A stretch of 64,000 nucleotides of DNA from Actinomycetota bacterium (GTDB lineage: Bacteria; Actinomycetota; Actinomycetes; Mycobacteriales; HKI-0501): positions 1-64,000 of the forward strand of contig JAVEDU010000074.1 of NCBI GenBank assembly GCA_030840805.1, written 5' to 3'. Position 1 is the first letter of the stretch; every line of letters begins with the position of its first letter. Of the stretch, positions 1 through 11,787 are shown in pieces. Position numbers and translations under genes: made by a program. The notes under the pieces are model-generated. The model saw only the letters and a program-made list of their open reading frames with translations. It had not been told where the DNA came from and ran no database searches.

Positions 1-445
1 GCGCCGGCGGCACCGTCGCGCTGCCCCGGCTCACCGGGGGGCGGGTCCGCGAACCGGCCGGGCCCGAGCCCACCGGGCCGGAACCCGCCGAGGTACCGGG
101 CGCGGTGTTGCCGGTGGCGGAACCCGCGGCCGGTCGACGACCCGTCCCCGCCACCGAGGCCGCGACGGAACCCGACGACCGGGGGCCGGACGCCGGCGGA
201 GCGGTTGCCGGAGTGGCGGCGGACCGTGCGGTCGGCGTGCCCGCTCCGGACGCCGGCGGAGCGGTTGCCGGAGTGGCGGCGGACCGTGCGGTCGGCGTGC
301 CCGCGGGGGCGCCGTCCCTGGGACGCGCCGGGCCCTTCGGGCCCGACCCGTCCACCGGCGCGGTCGTGTCGGACTTGTCCGGCTCGACCGGCGGGACGAC
401 CGCGCGGCCGACCGCATTACCTGGCGTGGAACTGCCGTCGCTCAT
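1..445 (-). CDS. DUF3566-type membrane protein, N-terminal part (cut by window edge)
   Basis: An open frame begins with ATG at 445, two bases after the gyrA stop codon, and runs without a stop off the left edge (at least 148 residues). The visible part is a disordered Ala/Pro/Ser/Thr/Gly-rich leader with no recognisable domain. The call rests on position: in actinomycetes the gene directly after gyrA is a DUF3566 protein (Rv0007 in M. tuberculosis) with just such a long low-complexity N-terminus before a C-terminal membrane domain. That conserved domain lies outside the window, so the family is inferred from synteny. The tight spacing suggests co-transcription with gyrB-gyrA. A 20-residue tandem duplication lies inside the leader. 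Confidence 0.6.
   Translation of the reverse strand, partial: MSDGSSTPGNAVGRAVVPPVEPDKSDTTAPVDGSGPKGPARPRDGAPAGTPTARSAATPATAPPASGAGTPTARSAATPATAPPASGPRSSGSVAASVAGTGRRPAAGSATGNTAPGTSAGSGPVGSGPAGSRTRPPVSRGSATVPPA
186..304. repeat. Tandem duplication, 60-bp period
   Basis: Positions 186-244 and 246-304 are identical over 59 bases, giving a direct repeat with a 60-bp period. The period is a multiple of three, so it duplicates 20 codons in frame within the low-complexity leader of the DUF3566-type protein. The absence of any substitution suggests a recent slippage or recombination event. Confidence 0.95.
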
Positions 446-447
446 GT

Positions 448-2925
448 CTACTCGTCCTGTCCGTCCGGCTCGTCGGCGTTACGAGCCACCGCCAGCAGGG
501 TCACTCCGTCCGGCAGGTCCATGAGCTTGACGCCCTTGGTCTGCCGCTTGGTCGACCGTACAGGCTTGACAGGCGTCCTGATCACTCCACCGGACGACGT
601 GATCGCGAAGAGTTCGTCGTCGCGGTGGACGGCGAGCGCCGCCACCAGCGGGCCACGCCGCGCGTCGTACTCGAACGTCCGGACACCCTTGCCGCCGCGG
701 TTGTGCGTCGGGTACTCGTCCACCGAGGTGCGCTTGGCGTAGCCGTACGCGGTGGCGATCAGCAGCTCGAGCCCGTCGCGAACGACCTCCATGGACAGCA
801 GCTCGTCGTCCATGCCGTACCGCATCCCGATCACACCGGACGTCGCGCGGCCCATCGGCCGGAGCGAGTCGTCCGAGGCACGGAACCGGTTGGACTGGCC
901 CTGCCGGCTCGTCATCAGCAGGTCGTCCTCGGCACTGATCAGGGCCGCGGAGACGAGTTCGTCGTCGTCCTTCAGGTTGATCGCGATGACGCCACCCTGC
1001 CGCGCCGAGTCGAACAGCGTCAGCTCGCTCTTCTTGACCAGGCCCCGCTTGGTGGCGAGCACCAGGTACGGCGCGACCTGGTAGTCGGCGATCTGGATGA
1101 CCTGGGCGATCTTCTCGTCCGGCTGGAACGCCAGCATGTTGGCGACGTGCTGGCCGCGGGCGTTGCGGTTCGCCTCCGGCAGCTCGTACGCCTTGGCGCG
1201 GTACACCCTGCCCTTGTTCGTGAAGAACAGGATCCAGTGGTGCGTCGAGCCGACGAAGAAGTGGCTGACGATGTCGTCCTGCTTGAGCTGCGCGCCCTGG
1301 ACACCCTTGCCGCCGCGGCGCTGCGACCGGTACAGGTCGACCTTGGTCCGCTTGGCGTAGCCGGTGCGCGTGATCGTGACGACGACGTCCTCTTCGGGGA
1401 TCAGGTCCTCGACCGACACGTCGCCGTCGAACGGGATGATCCGCGTGCGGCGGTCGTCGCCGTACTTCTCGACCACCTCGGCGAGCTCCTCGCTGACGAT
1501 CTGCCGCTGCCGGTCCTCGCTCGCGAGGATGGCCTCCAGCTCGGCGATGTCGGCCATCAGCTGCGCGTACTCGTCGGTGAGCCGCTGGCGCTCCAGGGCG
1601 GCCAGCCGGCGCAGCTGCATGTCGAGGATGGCGGTCGCCTGGAGCTCGTCGATCTCCAGCAGCCCCATCAGGCCGGTGCGTGCAGCGTCCACAGTGGCCG
1701 ATGCACGGATCAGTGCGATGACCTCGTCCAGTGCGTCGAGCGCCTTGAGCAGCGCACGCACGATGTGGGCGCGCTCCTCCTTCTTCCGCAGGCGGAACCG
1801 CGTACGCCGGACGATGACCTCGATCTGGTGCGCGATCCAGTACTGCACCAGCTGGTCGAGCCGCAGCGTCCGCGGCACACCGTCCACAATGGCCAGCGCG
1901 TTGACGCCGAACGTCGTCTGCAGCTGGGTGTGCTTGTAGAGGTTGTTCAGCACGACCTTGGCGATCGCGTCCCGCCGGAGCGTGATGACGATCCGCATGC
2001 CGATGCGGTCACTCGACTCGTTCTGGATGTCGGTGATGCCGGTGAGCTTGCCGTCCTTGACACCCGCGGCGATGTTCTCGATCAGGTTGTCGATGTTGAC
2101 CTGGTACGGCAGCTCGGTGATGACGAGGATGGTGCGCCCCTTGGCGTCCTCCTCGATCTCCACGACCGACCGCATCCGGATCGAGCCGCGGCCGGTCCGG
2201 TACGCGTCGGCGAACCCCTCGGTACCGACCACCAGCGCACCGGTCGGGAAGTCGGGGCCCTTGATCCGCAGCATCAGCGCCGCAAGCCGCTCCTCGTCGG
2301 AGACGGTCGGGTTCTCCAGGCACCACTGCACGCCGGCCGCGACCTCGCGGAGGTTGTGCGGCGCCATGTTCGTCGCCATGCCGACGGCGATGCCGCCGCT
2401 GCCGTTGACGATGAGGTTCGGGATACGCGACGGCAGGATCGTCGGTTCCTGGGTACGGCCGTCGTAGTTGTCGACGAAGTCGACGGTCTCCTCGTCGATG
2501 TCACGCAGCATCTCCATCGCCAGCGGGTGGAGACGGGCCTCCGTGTACCGCATGGCGGCGGCCGGGTCGTTGCCCGGCGAGCCGAAGTTGCCCTGGCCGT
2601 CGACCAGGGGGTACCGCAGCGACCAGGGCTGGGCCAGCCGGACCAGGGTGTCGTAGATCGACGTGTCACCGTGCGGGTGGTAGTTACCCATCACGTCACC
2701 GACGACGCGGGAGCACTTCACGTAGCCGCGGTCCGGGCGGTAGCCCGAGTCGTACATCGCGTACAGGACCCGGCGGTGGACCGGCTTGAGTCCGTCGCGG
2801 ACCTCGGGCAGGGCGCGGCCGACGATGACCGACATCGCGTAGTCGATGTAGCTGCGCTGCATCTCCTGCTGGATGTCGACCGGCTCGATGCGGTCGTGAG
2901 GCGGCGGGACCAGAGTGTCGGTCAC
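448..2925 (-). CDS. gyrA: DNA gyrase subunit A
   Basis: Breakage-reunion subunit of DNA gyrase, the ATP-dependent enzyme that introduces negative supercoils. At 825 residues it has the normal family length. The catalytic tyrosine is Tyr127 in the motif AMRYTEARL. The quinolone-resistance region reads [10 protein letters not shown] around residues 83-92, with Thr88 where mycobacteria have Ala90 and E. coli has Ser83. The GyrA box QRRGGKG sits near residues 535-541 at the start of the C-terminal beta-pinwheel that wraps DNA. The ATG start fits the homologues. It follows gyrB by 82 bases in the same direction, so the two subunits are probably made from one transcript, with the DUF3566 gene downstream. 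Confidence 0.98.
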   Translation of the reverse strand: MTDTLVPPPHDRIEPVDIQQEMQRSYIDYAMSVIVGRALPEVRDGLKPVHRRVLYAMYDSGYRPDRGYVKCSRVVGDVMGNYHPHGDTSIYDTLVRLAQPWSLRYPLVDGQGNFGSPGNDPAAAMRYTEARLHPLAMEMLRDIDEETVDFVDNYDGRTQEPTILPSRIPNLIVNGSGGIAVGMATNMAPHNLREVAAGVQWCLENPTVSDEERLAALMLRIKGPDFPTGALVVGTEGFADAYRTGRGSIRMRSVVEIEEDAKGRTILVITELPYQVNIDNLIENIAAGVKDGKLTGITDIQNESSDRIGMRIVITLRRDAIAKVVLNNLYKHTQLQTTFGVNALAIVDGVPRTLRLDQLVQYWIAHQIEVIVRRTRFRLRKKEERAHIVRALLKALDALDEVIALIRASATVDAARTGLMGLLEIDELQATAILDMQLRRLAALERQRLTDEYAQLMADIAELEAILASEDRQRQIVSEELAEVVEKYGDDRRTRIIPFDGDVSVEDLIPEEDVVVTITRTGYAKRTKVDLYRSQRRGGKGVQGAQLKQDDIVSHFFVGSTHHWILFFTNKGRVYRAKAYELPEANRNARGQHVANMLAFQPDEKIAQVIQIADYQVAPYLVLATKRGLVKKSELTLFDSARQGGVIAINLKDDDELVSAALISAEDDLLMTSRQGQSNRFRASDDSLRPMGRATSGVIGMRYGMDDELLSMEVVRDGLELLIATAYGYAKRTSVDEYPTHNRGGKGVRTFEYDARRGPLVAALAVHRDDELFAITSSGGVIRTPVKPVRSTKRQTKGVKLMDLPDGVTLLAVARNADEPDGQDE

Positions 2926-2939
2926 GAACTACCTTCCGG

Positions 2940-2980
2940 TGTGGATGGATCTGTGGAGACTGTGGATGAATGTCTGTGGA
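2940..2980. promoter_or_regulatory. Cluster of TGTGGA motifs between gyrB and gyrA
   Basis: The 82-bp gap between gyrB and gyrA holds four copies of TGTGGA, starting at 2940, 2952, 2961 and 2975. TGTGGA is the core of a DnaA box read on the opposite strand (full box TGTGGAYAA). None is a perfect nine-base box; the best are TGTGGATGA and TGTGGATTG. The repetition is visible. A role in DnaA binding or gyrase regulation is inference. Confidence 0.3.
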
Positions 2981-3007
2981 TTGTGACGACCGGTACCAGC
3001 GCCGTCA

Positions 3008-5307
<2,300 letters not shown>

Positions 5308-5844
5308 TCAGCCGTAGGTGTCCCGGGGACCCCGGCCTGGAACCGAGCGGAGGCCCTTTTTCCAGTTCGGCGCGACCGGTCCGTGGATGCGCAGCTTCTT
5401 CACGACGCCCGCCCCGAGCTGGTCGGCGATCTTGCGGAGGATCGCCGTGGACATCAACGTGAGCTGGGTGGCCCAGGCCGTCGACTCGGCCTGGAGCGTC
5501 AGCTCGCCCTCGCGGAGCCCGACCGGCCGGCAGTGGGCGGCGATGTCCGGCCCGACCACCGTCTCCCAGGCGCCGAGCACGGTCGCCTCCGCCGCCGGGC
5601 GCTCCCAGCCCCGGTCGCGGACCATCCGCCGGATGAGGCCGCCGAACGGCTGGGGATCCCGCGGGTCCGGCCCGGAACCGGTGTACCCGCGGCGGCGGCG
5701 CGGCTCCTCGCCGTCCTTCGCCGGGGCGCGACGGCGCGTGGACGGCGTCCGGCCCGCGGCCCGGGCGGCATCGAGCGCGGCGCGGGCGAGGTCGGGACCC
5801 CGCAGGGCGCGGTCCGGCTTCTCGGCCGGGACCTCACCGGACAC
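5308..5844 (-). CDS. dciA: DciA-type DUF721 protein (replicative helicase partner)
   Basis: A 178-residue DUF721 protein, equivalent by position and motif to Rv0004 between recF and gyrB. DUF721 proteins (DciA) act as ancestral partners or loaders of DnaB in bacteria that lack DnaC/DnaI. The N-terminal 65 residues are basic and disordered, rich in Arg/Pro. The DUF721 fold follows, with the typical [23 protein letters not shown] stretch and the segment [20 protein letters not shown]. The GTG start at 5844 overlaps the recF stop by 11 bases, so translation is probably coupled. No DnaC-like loader is visible in the window, and dnaB lies at 52420. Confidence 0.88.
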   Translation of the reverse strand: MSGEVPAEKPDRALRGPDLARAALDAARAAGRTPSTRRRAPAKDGEEPRRRRGYTGSGPDPRDPQPFGGLIRRMVRDRGWERPAAEATVLGAWETVVGPDIAAHCRPVGLREGELTLQAESTAWATQLTLMSTAILRKIADQLGAGVVKKLRIHGPVAPNWKKGLRSVPGRGPRDTYG

Positions 5845-6973
5845 GGCGCACCTCCCCGGCCATCACGTCGTACCGGGCACCCTGCAACGCCTCGGGCACA
5901 TCTCCGGCCACCGCCGCGGTGACCAGCACCTGCTCCGCGCGGCTCACCAGCTCGGCGAGCCGCTCCCGACGCTGGGTGTCCAGCTCCGCGAACACGTCGT
6001 CGAGGATCAGCACCGGCTCGCCGCCGTCCGCGGTGAGCAGGTCGTACGACGCGAGCCGCAGCGCGAGCGCGTACGACCACGACTCGCCGTGGCTGGCGTA
6101 GCCCTTCGCCGGCAGGTCCCCGAGCGTGAGCACCAGGTCGTCGCGGTGCGGCCCGACCAGCGTCGTGCCGCGGTCGACCTCCTGCTGACGGGCCCGCGCG
6201 AGCGCCGCGAGCAGCCGGGCGTTCAGCACCTCCCGATCGGCGGCGGGCACCTCGTCGTCCTCGGCCTCGACCCAGGACGGCTTGTACGAGATCGTCGCCG
6301 GCCCCTTGCCGCGGCTGATCGCGTCGTACGCCTTCGTGACGTACGGGGTGAGCGCGGCGACGAGGTCCAGCCGCCCGGCGAGCAGCGCGGAGCCGTGCTC
6401 GGCGAGGTGGTTGTCCCACACGTCGAGGGTGCGCAGATCACCCGACGAGCCGGCGCGGCGCGCGGAACCCGCGGTCTTCAGCAGGGCGTTGCGCTGCTTG
6501 AGCACCCGGTCGTAGTCGGCGCGCACCCCGGCGTACCGCGGGTGGCGCGAGACCAGCAGGTCGTCGAGGAACTTGCGCCGCTCGGACGGGTCGCCCCGGA
6601 TCAGCGCCAGGTCCTCCGGCGCGAACAGCACGGTCCGCAGCGCGCCGAGCACCTCACGAGCCCGCGCGACGGGAGCCCGGTTGAGGCGGGCCCGGTTCGC
6701 CCGGCCGGGCACGATCTCCAGCTCGACGACGAGCTCGCGGCCGGCCTGGACGACCGCGGTCCGCACGATCGCGCGCTCGGCCCCGGCCCGGACGAGCGGC
6801 GCGTCCTGCGCGACCCGGTGGCTCCCGAGGGTCGCGACGTAGCCGATCGCCTCGACCAGATTGGTCTTCCCCTGGCCGTTCGGGCCGACGAAGACGCTCG
6901 CGCCGGGGTCGAGGGCCAGCTCCGCGGTGGAGTAGCTCCGGAAGTCGACCAGGGACAGATGCCGGACGTGCAT
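5834..6973 (-). CDS. recF: DNA replication and repair protein RecF
   Basis: SMC-like ATPase that helps RecO and RecR load RecA at gaps and stalled forks. The Walker A motif GPNGQGKT is at residues 30-37. The ABC-type signature region and the Walker B motif ([14 protein letters not shown]) lie near the C-terminus, and the 379-residue length is normal. It begins with ATG at 6973, 30 bases after the gnd stop, and overlaps dciA by 11 bases, so gnd-recF-dciA looks like one transcription unit. The order dnaN-gnd-recF-dciA is a hallmark of many actinomycete origins. Confidence 0.97.
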   Translation of the reverse strand: MHVRHLSLVDFRSYSTAELALDPGASVFVGPNGQGKTNLVEAIGYVATLGSHRVAQDAPLVRAGAERAIVRTAVVQAGRELVVELEIVPGRANRARLNRAPVARAREVLGALRTVLFAPEDLALIRGDPSERRKFLDDLLVSRHPRYAGVRADYDRVLKQRNALLKTAGSARRAGSSGDLRTLDVWDNHLAEHGSALLAGRLDLVAALTPYVTKAYDAISRGKGPATISYKPSWVEAEDDEVPAADREVLNARLLAALARARQQEVDRGTTLVGPHRDDLVLTLGDLPAKGYASHGESWSYALALRLASYDLLTADGGEPVLILDDVFAELDTQRRERLAELVSRAEQVLVTAAVAGDVPEALQGARYDVMAGEVRRVR

Positions 6974-7003
6974 CAGCGGCGCCGTGTCATGGGTGCGGCC
7001 CTG

Positions 7004-8002
7004 TCACCGGGTGTCGCCGGTGCCCGAGGTCGGGCCGGCCACGGCCGCGCCGTCCTCGGCCGGCGGCTCACCGGTCCGCGTGTCGCCGGTACCGGAGGAG
7101 GGACCGGCCACGGGGGACGCCCCGACCGCCTCGACGGCATGGCCGCCGAACTGGTTCCGCAGCGACGCGACCGCCTTCATCGCCGGGGAGTCCTCCTGCC
7201 GGGACGCGAACCGGGCGAACAGCGCGGCGCTGATCACCGGCAGCGGCACCGCGCGCTCGATCGCCTCGTGCACGGTCCACCGGCCCTCGCCGGAGTCCTC
7301 GGCGTACCCGCGGACCTTGTCCAGGTCGGCGTCGCCCTCCAGGGCCCGGACCATGAGGTCGAGGAGCCAGGACCGGACGACCGTCCCCCGCGACCAGGCC
7401 TTGAAGACCGCGGGCACGTTCGTGACGAGATCCGTGGCGTTCAACAGCTCGTAGCCCTCGGCGTACGCCTGCATCAGCCCGTACTCGATGCCGTTGTGGA
7501 CCATCTTCGAGTAGTGCCCGGCGCCCACGCCGCCGGCGTGGACGAAGCTCTCGTCGCGCGGGCCCTCCGGCCGCAGCGCCTCGAAGATCGGCATCACGCG
7601 CTCGATGTCGGCCTCGTCGCCGCCGGCCATCAGGCCGTAGCCGTTCTCCCGGCCCCACACCCCGCCGGACACCCCGCAGTCGACGTAGTGGACGCCGTTC
7701 ACCGCCAGCAGTGCCGCGTGCACCTGGTCGTCGGTGTACCGGGAGTTGCCGCCTTCGACGACCAGGTCCTCCGGGGCGAGCAGCTCGGCGAGATCCTCGA
7801 TCGCGCTGTGGGTGACCGGGCCGGACGGCAGCATCAGCCAGATGACCCGGGGCGTCGCGAGCTTGCCGACCAGGTCCTCCAGGCTCGCCGCGTCGCTGAC
7901 CTCGGCGTTGCGGTCGTACCCGATGACGGTGTGCCCGGCTGCGCGGAGGCGGTCACGCATGTTGCCGCCCATCCGGCCCAGTCCGACGAGGCCGAGTTCC
8001 AT
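7004..8002 (-). CDS. gnd: 6-phosphogluconate dehydrogenase-like (short NAD-type)
   Basis: A 332-residue member of the 6PGDH family, of the short type found between dnaN and recF in actinomycetes. It is expected to decarboxylate 6-phosphogluconate to ribulose 5-phosphate in the pentose phosphate pathway. The N-terminal Rossmann motif is GLVGLGRMGGNM, followed by the substrate-binding segment VDCGVSGGVWGRENGYGLMAGG and the catalytic-lysine motif HYSKMVHNGIEYG. I chose ATG at 8002 because GGGAGAG precedes it. The last 35 residues are outside the family fold: a low-complexity tail in which VAGP(S/T)SGTGDTR occurs twice. A hairpin upstream may separate it from dnaN. Confidence 0.93.
   Translation of the reverse strand: MELGLVGLGRMGGNMRDRLRAAGHTVIGYDRNAEVSDAASLEDLVGKLATPRVIWLMLPSGPVTHSAIEDLAELLAPEDLVVEGGNSRYTDDQVHAALLAVNGVHYVDCGVSGGVWGRENGYGLMAGGDEADIERVMPIFEALRPEGPRDESFVHAGGVGAGHYSKMVHNGIEYGLMQAYAEGYELLNATDLVTNVPAVFKAWSRGTVVRSWLLDLMVRALEGDADLDKVRGYAEDSGEGRWTVHEAIERAVPLPVISAALFARFASRQEDSPAMKAVASLRNQFGGHAVEAVGASPVAGPSSGTGDTRTGEPPAEDGAAVAGPTSGTGDTR
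7011..7113. repeat. Imperfect direct repeat encoding the Gnd C-terminal tail
   Basis: Two 34-base units, 7011-7044 and 7080-7113, differ at five positions and are 69 bases (23 codons) apart. They encode the duplicated VAGP(S/T)SGTGDTR motif at the end of the gnd protein. The second copy ends the protein just before the stop codon, so the tail seems to have grown by internal duplication. Confidence 0.85.
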
Positions 8003-8041
8003 GGTGCTCTCCCTGGTCGGTGATGCTCGGGGGTCACGGTC

Positions 8042-8074
8042 CCGGGGTGCCGCGCCCGCCGCGCGGCGCCCCGG
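8042..8074 (-). terminator. Hairpin between dnaN and gnd
   Basis: A 14-bp stem (8042-8055 pairing with 8061-8074, with one wobble pair) encloses a five-base loop. It lies 57 bases beyond the dnaN stop and about 40 bases before the gnd start. No U-tract follows, which is usual in high-GC actinomycetes. It could end or attenuate dnaN transcription. Confidence 0.55.
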
Positions 8075-8130
8075 AGGCTTGCGATCGACGGTAGCCCCGC
8101 GTTCGGGGGGCCGCCGGTCCGTCGCCCGGG

Positions 8131-9267
8131 TCAGCCCGAGAGCCGGACCGGCATCAGCAGGTACCGGTAGTCCGACACCTTGTCGGTGGCCTCGTCGCCG
8201 CTGTAGCCGGTGAGCACGGCAGGCTTCTGCGGCGAGGTGAACGACAGGACGGCGGTGTCTGCATCGATCGCGCCGAGCCCGTCGAGCAGGAACTGCGGGT
8301 TGAACGCGATCGTCATGTCCTCGCCGGTGTACTTCGCCTCCATCGACTCGGAGGCCCGGGCGTCGTCGGAGCCGCCGGCCTCGAGGGTCAGCTCCCCGTC
8401 GGCGAAGCGGAGCCGGACCGGGGTGTTGCGCTCGGCGACCAGCGACACGCGCTTGACCACCTCGACGAGCGCGCCGGTCGTCACCTCGGCCTGGGCGGCG
8501 TGGCTGTCCGGGAGCAGCGAGCGGTACTTCGGGAACTCGCCGTCGAGCAGCCGGGTCGTGGTTCGGCGGCCGGAGCCGGAGAACCCGATGATCCCCTCGC
8601 CCGCGCCGGGCTGGCTGAGCGCCAGGACGACCTCGTCCCCGGACGCCATCGCCTTCGCGGTGTCGGACAGGGTCCGGGCCGGGACCAGCGCCTGGATCGT
8701 GGCGTCGGCGGTGCCCGGCCGCCAGGTCACCTCGCGGACCGCGAGCCGGTACCGGTCGGTCGCAGCGAGGGTCAGCCGCTCGCCGTCCATCTCCAGCCGG
8801 ACCCCGGTGAGCACCGGCAGCGTGTCGTCCCGGCCGGCCGCGACGGCGACCTGGGCGACCGCGGCCGCGAAGACGTCGGCGGAGATGGTCCCCGCGACGG
8901 TCGGCATCGCCGGCAGCGTGGGGTAGTCCTCGACCGGCATGGTCGGCAGCGTGAACCGGGCCGTGCCGCAGGTGATCTCGGCCCGTGCGCCCTCGACGGA
9001 GACCTGCACCGGCTTCTGCGCCGGGAGGGACCGGGTGATCTCGGCGAGCAACCGTCCCGAGACGAGCACCCGGCCGGCGGTCTCCGCGTCCACATCGATG
9101 CCGACCTGGCCGGACACCTCGTAGTCGAAACCGGACACCGTCAGCCGGTGGTTGTCGACCTCCAGCAGGACACCCGCCAGCACGGGGACCGGCGGACGGG
9201 CGGGGAGGCTCTTCGCCGTCCACGCCACGGCATCGGCGAGCGCCTCGCGCTCGACCCGGAACTTCAT
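8131..9267 (-). CDS. dnaN: DNA polymerase III sliding clamp (beta)
   Basis: Ring-shaped processivity clamp that tethers DNA polymerase III and other factors to DNA. At 378 residues it has the normal length and covers all three clamp domains, ending in the conserved YLLMPVRL before the C-terminal SG. Typical segments include LPVLTGVRLEMDGERLTLAATDRYRLAVRE in the centre and FNPQFLLDGL in domain III. The ATG start at 9267 is preceded by AGGAGG-like sequence (CCTCCT on the plus strand). The gene follows dnaA across the candidate origin and is transcribed in the same direction. Confidence 0.98.
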   Translation of the reverse strand: MKFRVEREALADAVAWTAKSLPARPPVPVLAGVLLEVDNHRLTVSGFDYEVSGQVGIDVDAETAGRVLVSGRLLAEITRSLPAQKPVQVSVEGARAEITCGTARFTLPTMPVEDYPTLPAMPTVAGTISADVFAAAVAQVAVAAGRDDTLPVLTGVRLEMDGERLTLAATDRYRLAVREVTWRPGTADATIQALVPARTLSDTAKAMASGDEVVLALSQPGAGEGIIGFSGSGRRTTTRLLDGEFPKYRSLLPDSHAAQAEVTTGALVEVVKRVSLVAERNTPVRLRFADGELTLEAGGSDDARASESMEAKYTGEDMTIAFNPQFLLDGLGAIDADTAVLSFTSPQKPAVLTGYSGDEATDKVSDYRYLLMPVRLSG

Positions 9268-9661
9268 GCGGACCCTCCTGGGGCTGACGGTGCAGCGGTG
9301 GTGCTCGGTACAGAGCGGGCCATCTGCGATGTGGTGCCTAGGGTGCCATCCCGCTCTTGTCCCCAGGTCGGCCCGGGGTGACTGTCGTTCTTGTCATTCT
9401 CTGAAGAGGACATCATCGTCTTCTTCGCTTCTGTGAACTCTGTGGACAACCGGCATCGTCGCAGGTCAGCGGCGGGAAGAGCATGTGGACGCCGTGTGGG
9501 TTGTGCCGGGCCGGCGACGGACAACCTGGTGACGGCCGCCGGGTCGTCGCCGAGTTTCCCCCGTCGTCCACCGTCGTCCACAGCACTTTCCCCAGGCTGT
9601 GCACCGAGGCTGTGAACTGTGACGGCCGCCACAGTAGACCCGGCGTGCGACAGCGTTGCGG
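9268..9661. other. oriC: Candidate replication origin (oriC) between dnaA and dnaN
   Basis: This 394-bp gap holds no gene and lies between dnaA and dnaN, the usual actinomycete oriC position. It contains one perfect actinobacterial DnaA box on the minus strand (TGTGGACAA, 9441-9449). Near-matches are TCGTCCACA (9574-9582), TCGTCCACC (9564-9572) and TGTGGACGC (9484-9492). The stretch 9380-9445, next to the perfect box, is visibly richer in A and T (CTT/TTC-rich) than its surroundings and could be the unwinding element. Box density is lower than in Streptomyces origins. Assignment rests on position plus these motifs; strand-skew analysis was not possible here. Confidence 0.7.
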
Positions 9662-11203
9662 TCACTGGTGGGCCCGCTGCTTGATGCGGTTGGTCAGCTC
9701 GGCGATCTGGTTGTAGAGGCTGCGACGCTCGGCCATCTGCTGCCGGATCTTGCGGTCGGCGTGCATGACGGTGGTGTGGTCGCGGCCGCCGAACTCCTGG
9801 CCGATCTTCGGCAGGGACAGGTCCGTGAGCTCCCGGCAGAGATACATCGCGACCTGGCGGGCGTTCACGAGCACGCGGCTGCGGGACTGGCTGCGGAGGT
9901 CGTCGAGCGACAGTCCGAAGTAGTCGGCGGTCGCGCCCATGATCTGGGCGGCCGTGATCTCCGGCCCGCCGCCGGCCGGGATGAGGTCCTTGAGGACGAT
10001 CTCGGCGAGTCCCATGTCGACCGGCTGCCGGTTGAGGCTCGCGAACGCGGTCACCCGGATCAGGGCGCCCTCCAGCTCGCGGATGTTGCTCTGGATCTTG
10101 CTGGCGATGAACTCCAGCACGTCCGGCGGCGCGTTCAGCTTCTCCTGGGCGGCCTTCTTCCGGAGGATCGCGATCCGCGTCTCCAGGTCGGGCGGCTGGA
10201 TGTCGGTCAGCAGGCCCCACTCGAACCGGGTCCGCAGCCGGTCCTCCAATGTCGACAGCTGCTTCGGCGAGCGGTCGGAGGAGATCACGATCTGCTTGTT
10301 CGCGTTGTGGAGCGTGTTGAAGGTGTGGAAGAACTCCTCCTGCGTCCGCTCGCGGTTCTCCAAGAACTGGATGTCGTCGACGAGCAGGATGTCGACATCG
10401 CGGTACCGGCGCTGGAACGCCTGGGTCTTGTCGTCCCGGAGCGAGTTGATGAAGTCGTTCGTGAACTCCTCCGTGGACACGTACCGCACGGTGCGGGCGG
10501 TCCCGATGCTCTGCGCGTAGTGACCGATCGCGTGGAGGAGGTGCGTCTTGCCGAGTCCGGAGCCGCCGTAGACGAACAGCGGGTTGTAGGCCTTCGCCGG
10601 CGCCTCGGCCACCGCGACCGCGGCGGCGTGCGCGAACCGGTTGCTGGACCCGATGACGAACGTCTCGAAGACGTACTTCGGGTTGAGCCGGGCCGGCTCT
10701 GCCTGACCCTGGTTCCGGCGGTCGTCCCGCCCGGTGCCGCGACCCGACAGGTCGAAGACCCGGGTCGCCTCACCCATGGCCGGGGTCCCGAAGCCGGTGG
10801 TGCCGTCCGCGCCGTACCGGCGGGCCGGGTCGATGCCGTACGAGCCGGACGCGGTCCCGCTGTGATCCGGGGGCGCCGGTGGCTCCTCGTCCCGGGGGCG
10901 CGGCACGCCGTCGGTCGGCTGCTGCAGCTCGTCGTCCGCGGGCCGGACGGTGACGGCCACCGTGATCGGCCGGCCGATCCGCTCGGACAGCGCCTGGGTG
11001 ATGACCGGTCGGAGGCGCGAGTCGAACGCTTCCTTGGCGAACTGGTTCGGCGCGGCCAGCACGGCGGTGTCCTCGACGATGGCGAGGGGACGGGTCAGGC
11101 GCATCCAGGCTCGCTGCTGGGGACTGAGGGCATCTTCGCCCAGCCCCTCCGTGGTCGCCGCCCAGATCATCTCGAGATCAGGCGTGTCGTCGGGCACCCG
11201 CAT
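9662..11203 (-). CDS. dnaA: Chromosomal replication initiator DnaA
   Basis: AAA+ ATPase that binds DnaA boxes, melts oriC and starts replication. The 513-residue protein has an N-terminal domain I (residues 1-90), a long disordered acidic/Pro-rich linker (about 90-180) typical of actinomycetes, and then the AAA+ core with Walker A GGSGLGKT and Walker [10 protein letters not shown]. The C-terminal domain IV carries the DnaA-box recognition motif [15 protein letters not shown]. The ATG at 11203 has AGGAGG-type sequence just upstream (CCTCCTC on the plus strand). DnaA boxes on both sides suggest autoregulation as well as origin function. Confidence 0.98.
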   Translation of the reverse strand: MRVPDDTPDLEMIWAATTEGLGEDALSPQQRAWMRLTRPLAIVEDTAVLAAPNQFAKEAFDSRLRPVITQALSERIGRPITVAVTVRPADDELQQPTDGVPRPRDEEPPAPPDHSGTASGSYGIDPARRYGADGTTGFGTPAMGEATRVFDLSGRGTGRDDRRNQGQAEPARLNPKYVFETFVIGSSNRFAHAAAVAVAEAPAKAYNPLFVYGGSGLGKTHLLHAIGHYAQSIGTARTVRYVSTEEFTNDFINSLRDDKTQAFQRRYRDVDILLVDDIQFLENRERTQEEFFHTFNTLHNANKQIVISSDRSPKQLSTLEDRLRTRFEWGLLTDIQPPDLETRIAILRKKAAQEKLNAPPDVLEFIASKIQSNIRELEGALIRVTAFASLNRQPVDMGLAEIVLKDLIPAGGGPEITAAQIMGATADYFGLSLDDLRSQSRSRVLVNARQVAMYLCRELTDLSLPKIGQEFGGRDHTTVMHADRKIRQQMAERRSLYNQIAELTNRIKQRAHQ

Positions 11204-11787
11204 CCTCCTCGTTCATTGTGTAATGCCCCGGCTACGACGCTGTCCGCGCACATTGAGTCACGTTCAGTCACCAATATCCCGGTCAATCGACGTGCAGACG
11301 CTGTTGTCCACACTGATGTCCACAACCTGTGTACGCGCAGCGTCACGAGTAGTGGGCGGCCTGAGACGACTCCGCCATACCCGGACCTCGGCGTACCACC
11401 GGGGCGCGCGACAGCGCCCGAAAGTAGCCGCGCGTGGGCGCGGTTCCGCTTTGGGGCACGTCGGTGGGGAAAGACCGGCACCCTGAAGTTAACAGCGCGC
11501 CGAGCGGCGGGACAAGGCGTTGTCCACAGGCCGTGGGCGTTGCTCGGCGTGTCCCGCCGGGTGTGTTTGACCGGGGTCGGGTGCGGACGTACCCTGAGGC
11601 GGTCTATGGCCGTAGGCGGGTCTCCCGCCGTACGGCCGTCCCGGATGTGAGGGCCGAGGGGCGGCATCGGCAGACCCCCGGGTCTGTGCGGACGCCGGTC
11701 CTGCCGGGATCCAAAATCCTGGGGGACACTCGTCCCTGGGGGACCCGATCTCTCGGGGCCCACCATAGTCGTTACGGAGAACTCGAC
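11204..11787. promoter_or_regulatory. dnaA-rpmH divergent region with DnaA boxes
   Basis: This 584-bp gap separates the divergent dnaA and rpmH genes and carries their promoters. It contains two perfect DnaA boxes TTGTCCACA (11304-11312 and 11520-11528) and a near-match ATGTCCACA (11316-11324), four bases from the first. The second perfect box is half of an inverted repeat GGACAA-GGCG-TTGTCC (11510-11525). The area from 11210 to 11300 is AT-richer than average. Autoregulation of dnaA by DnaA is established in other bacteria. Here it is inferred from the boxes. It could also contribute to a bipartite origin. Confidence 0.6.

Noticed and set aside
7004-9223. 739-residue minus-strand frame apparently fusing a new N-terminus to gnd
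   Set aside because: The first 400 residues are an out-of-frame reading of dnaN. The real gnd starts at 8002, where a ribosome-binding site and the Rossmann motif begin.
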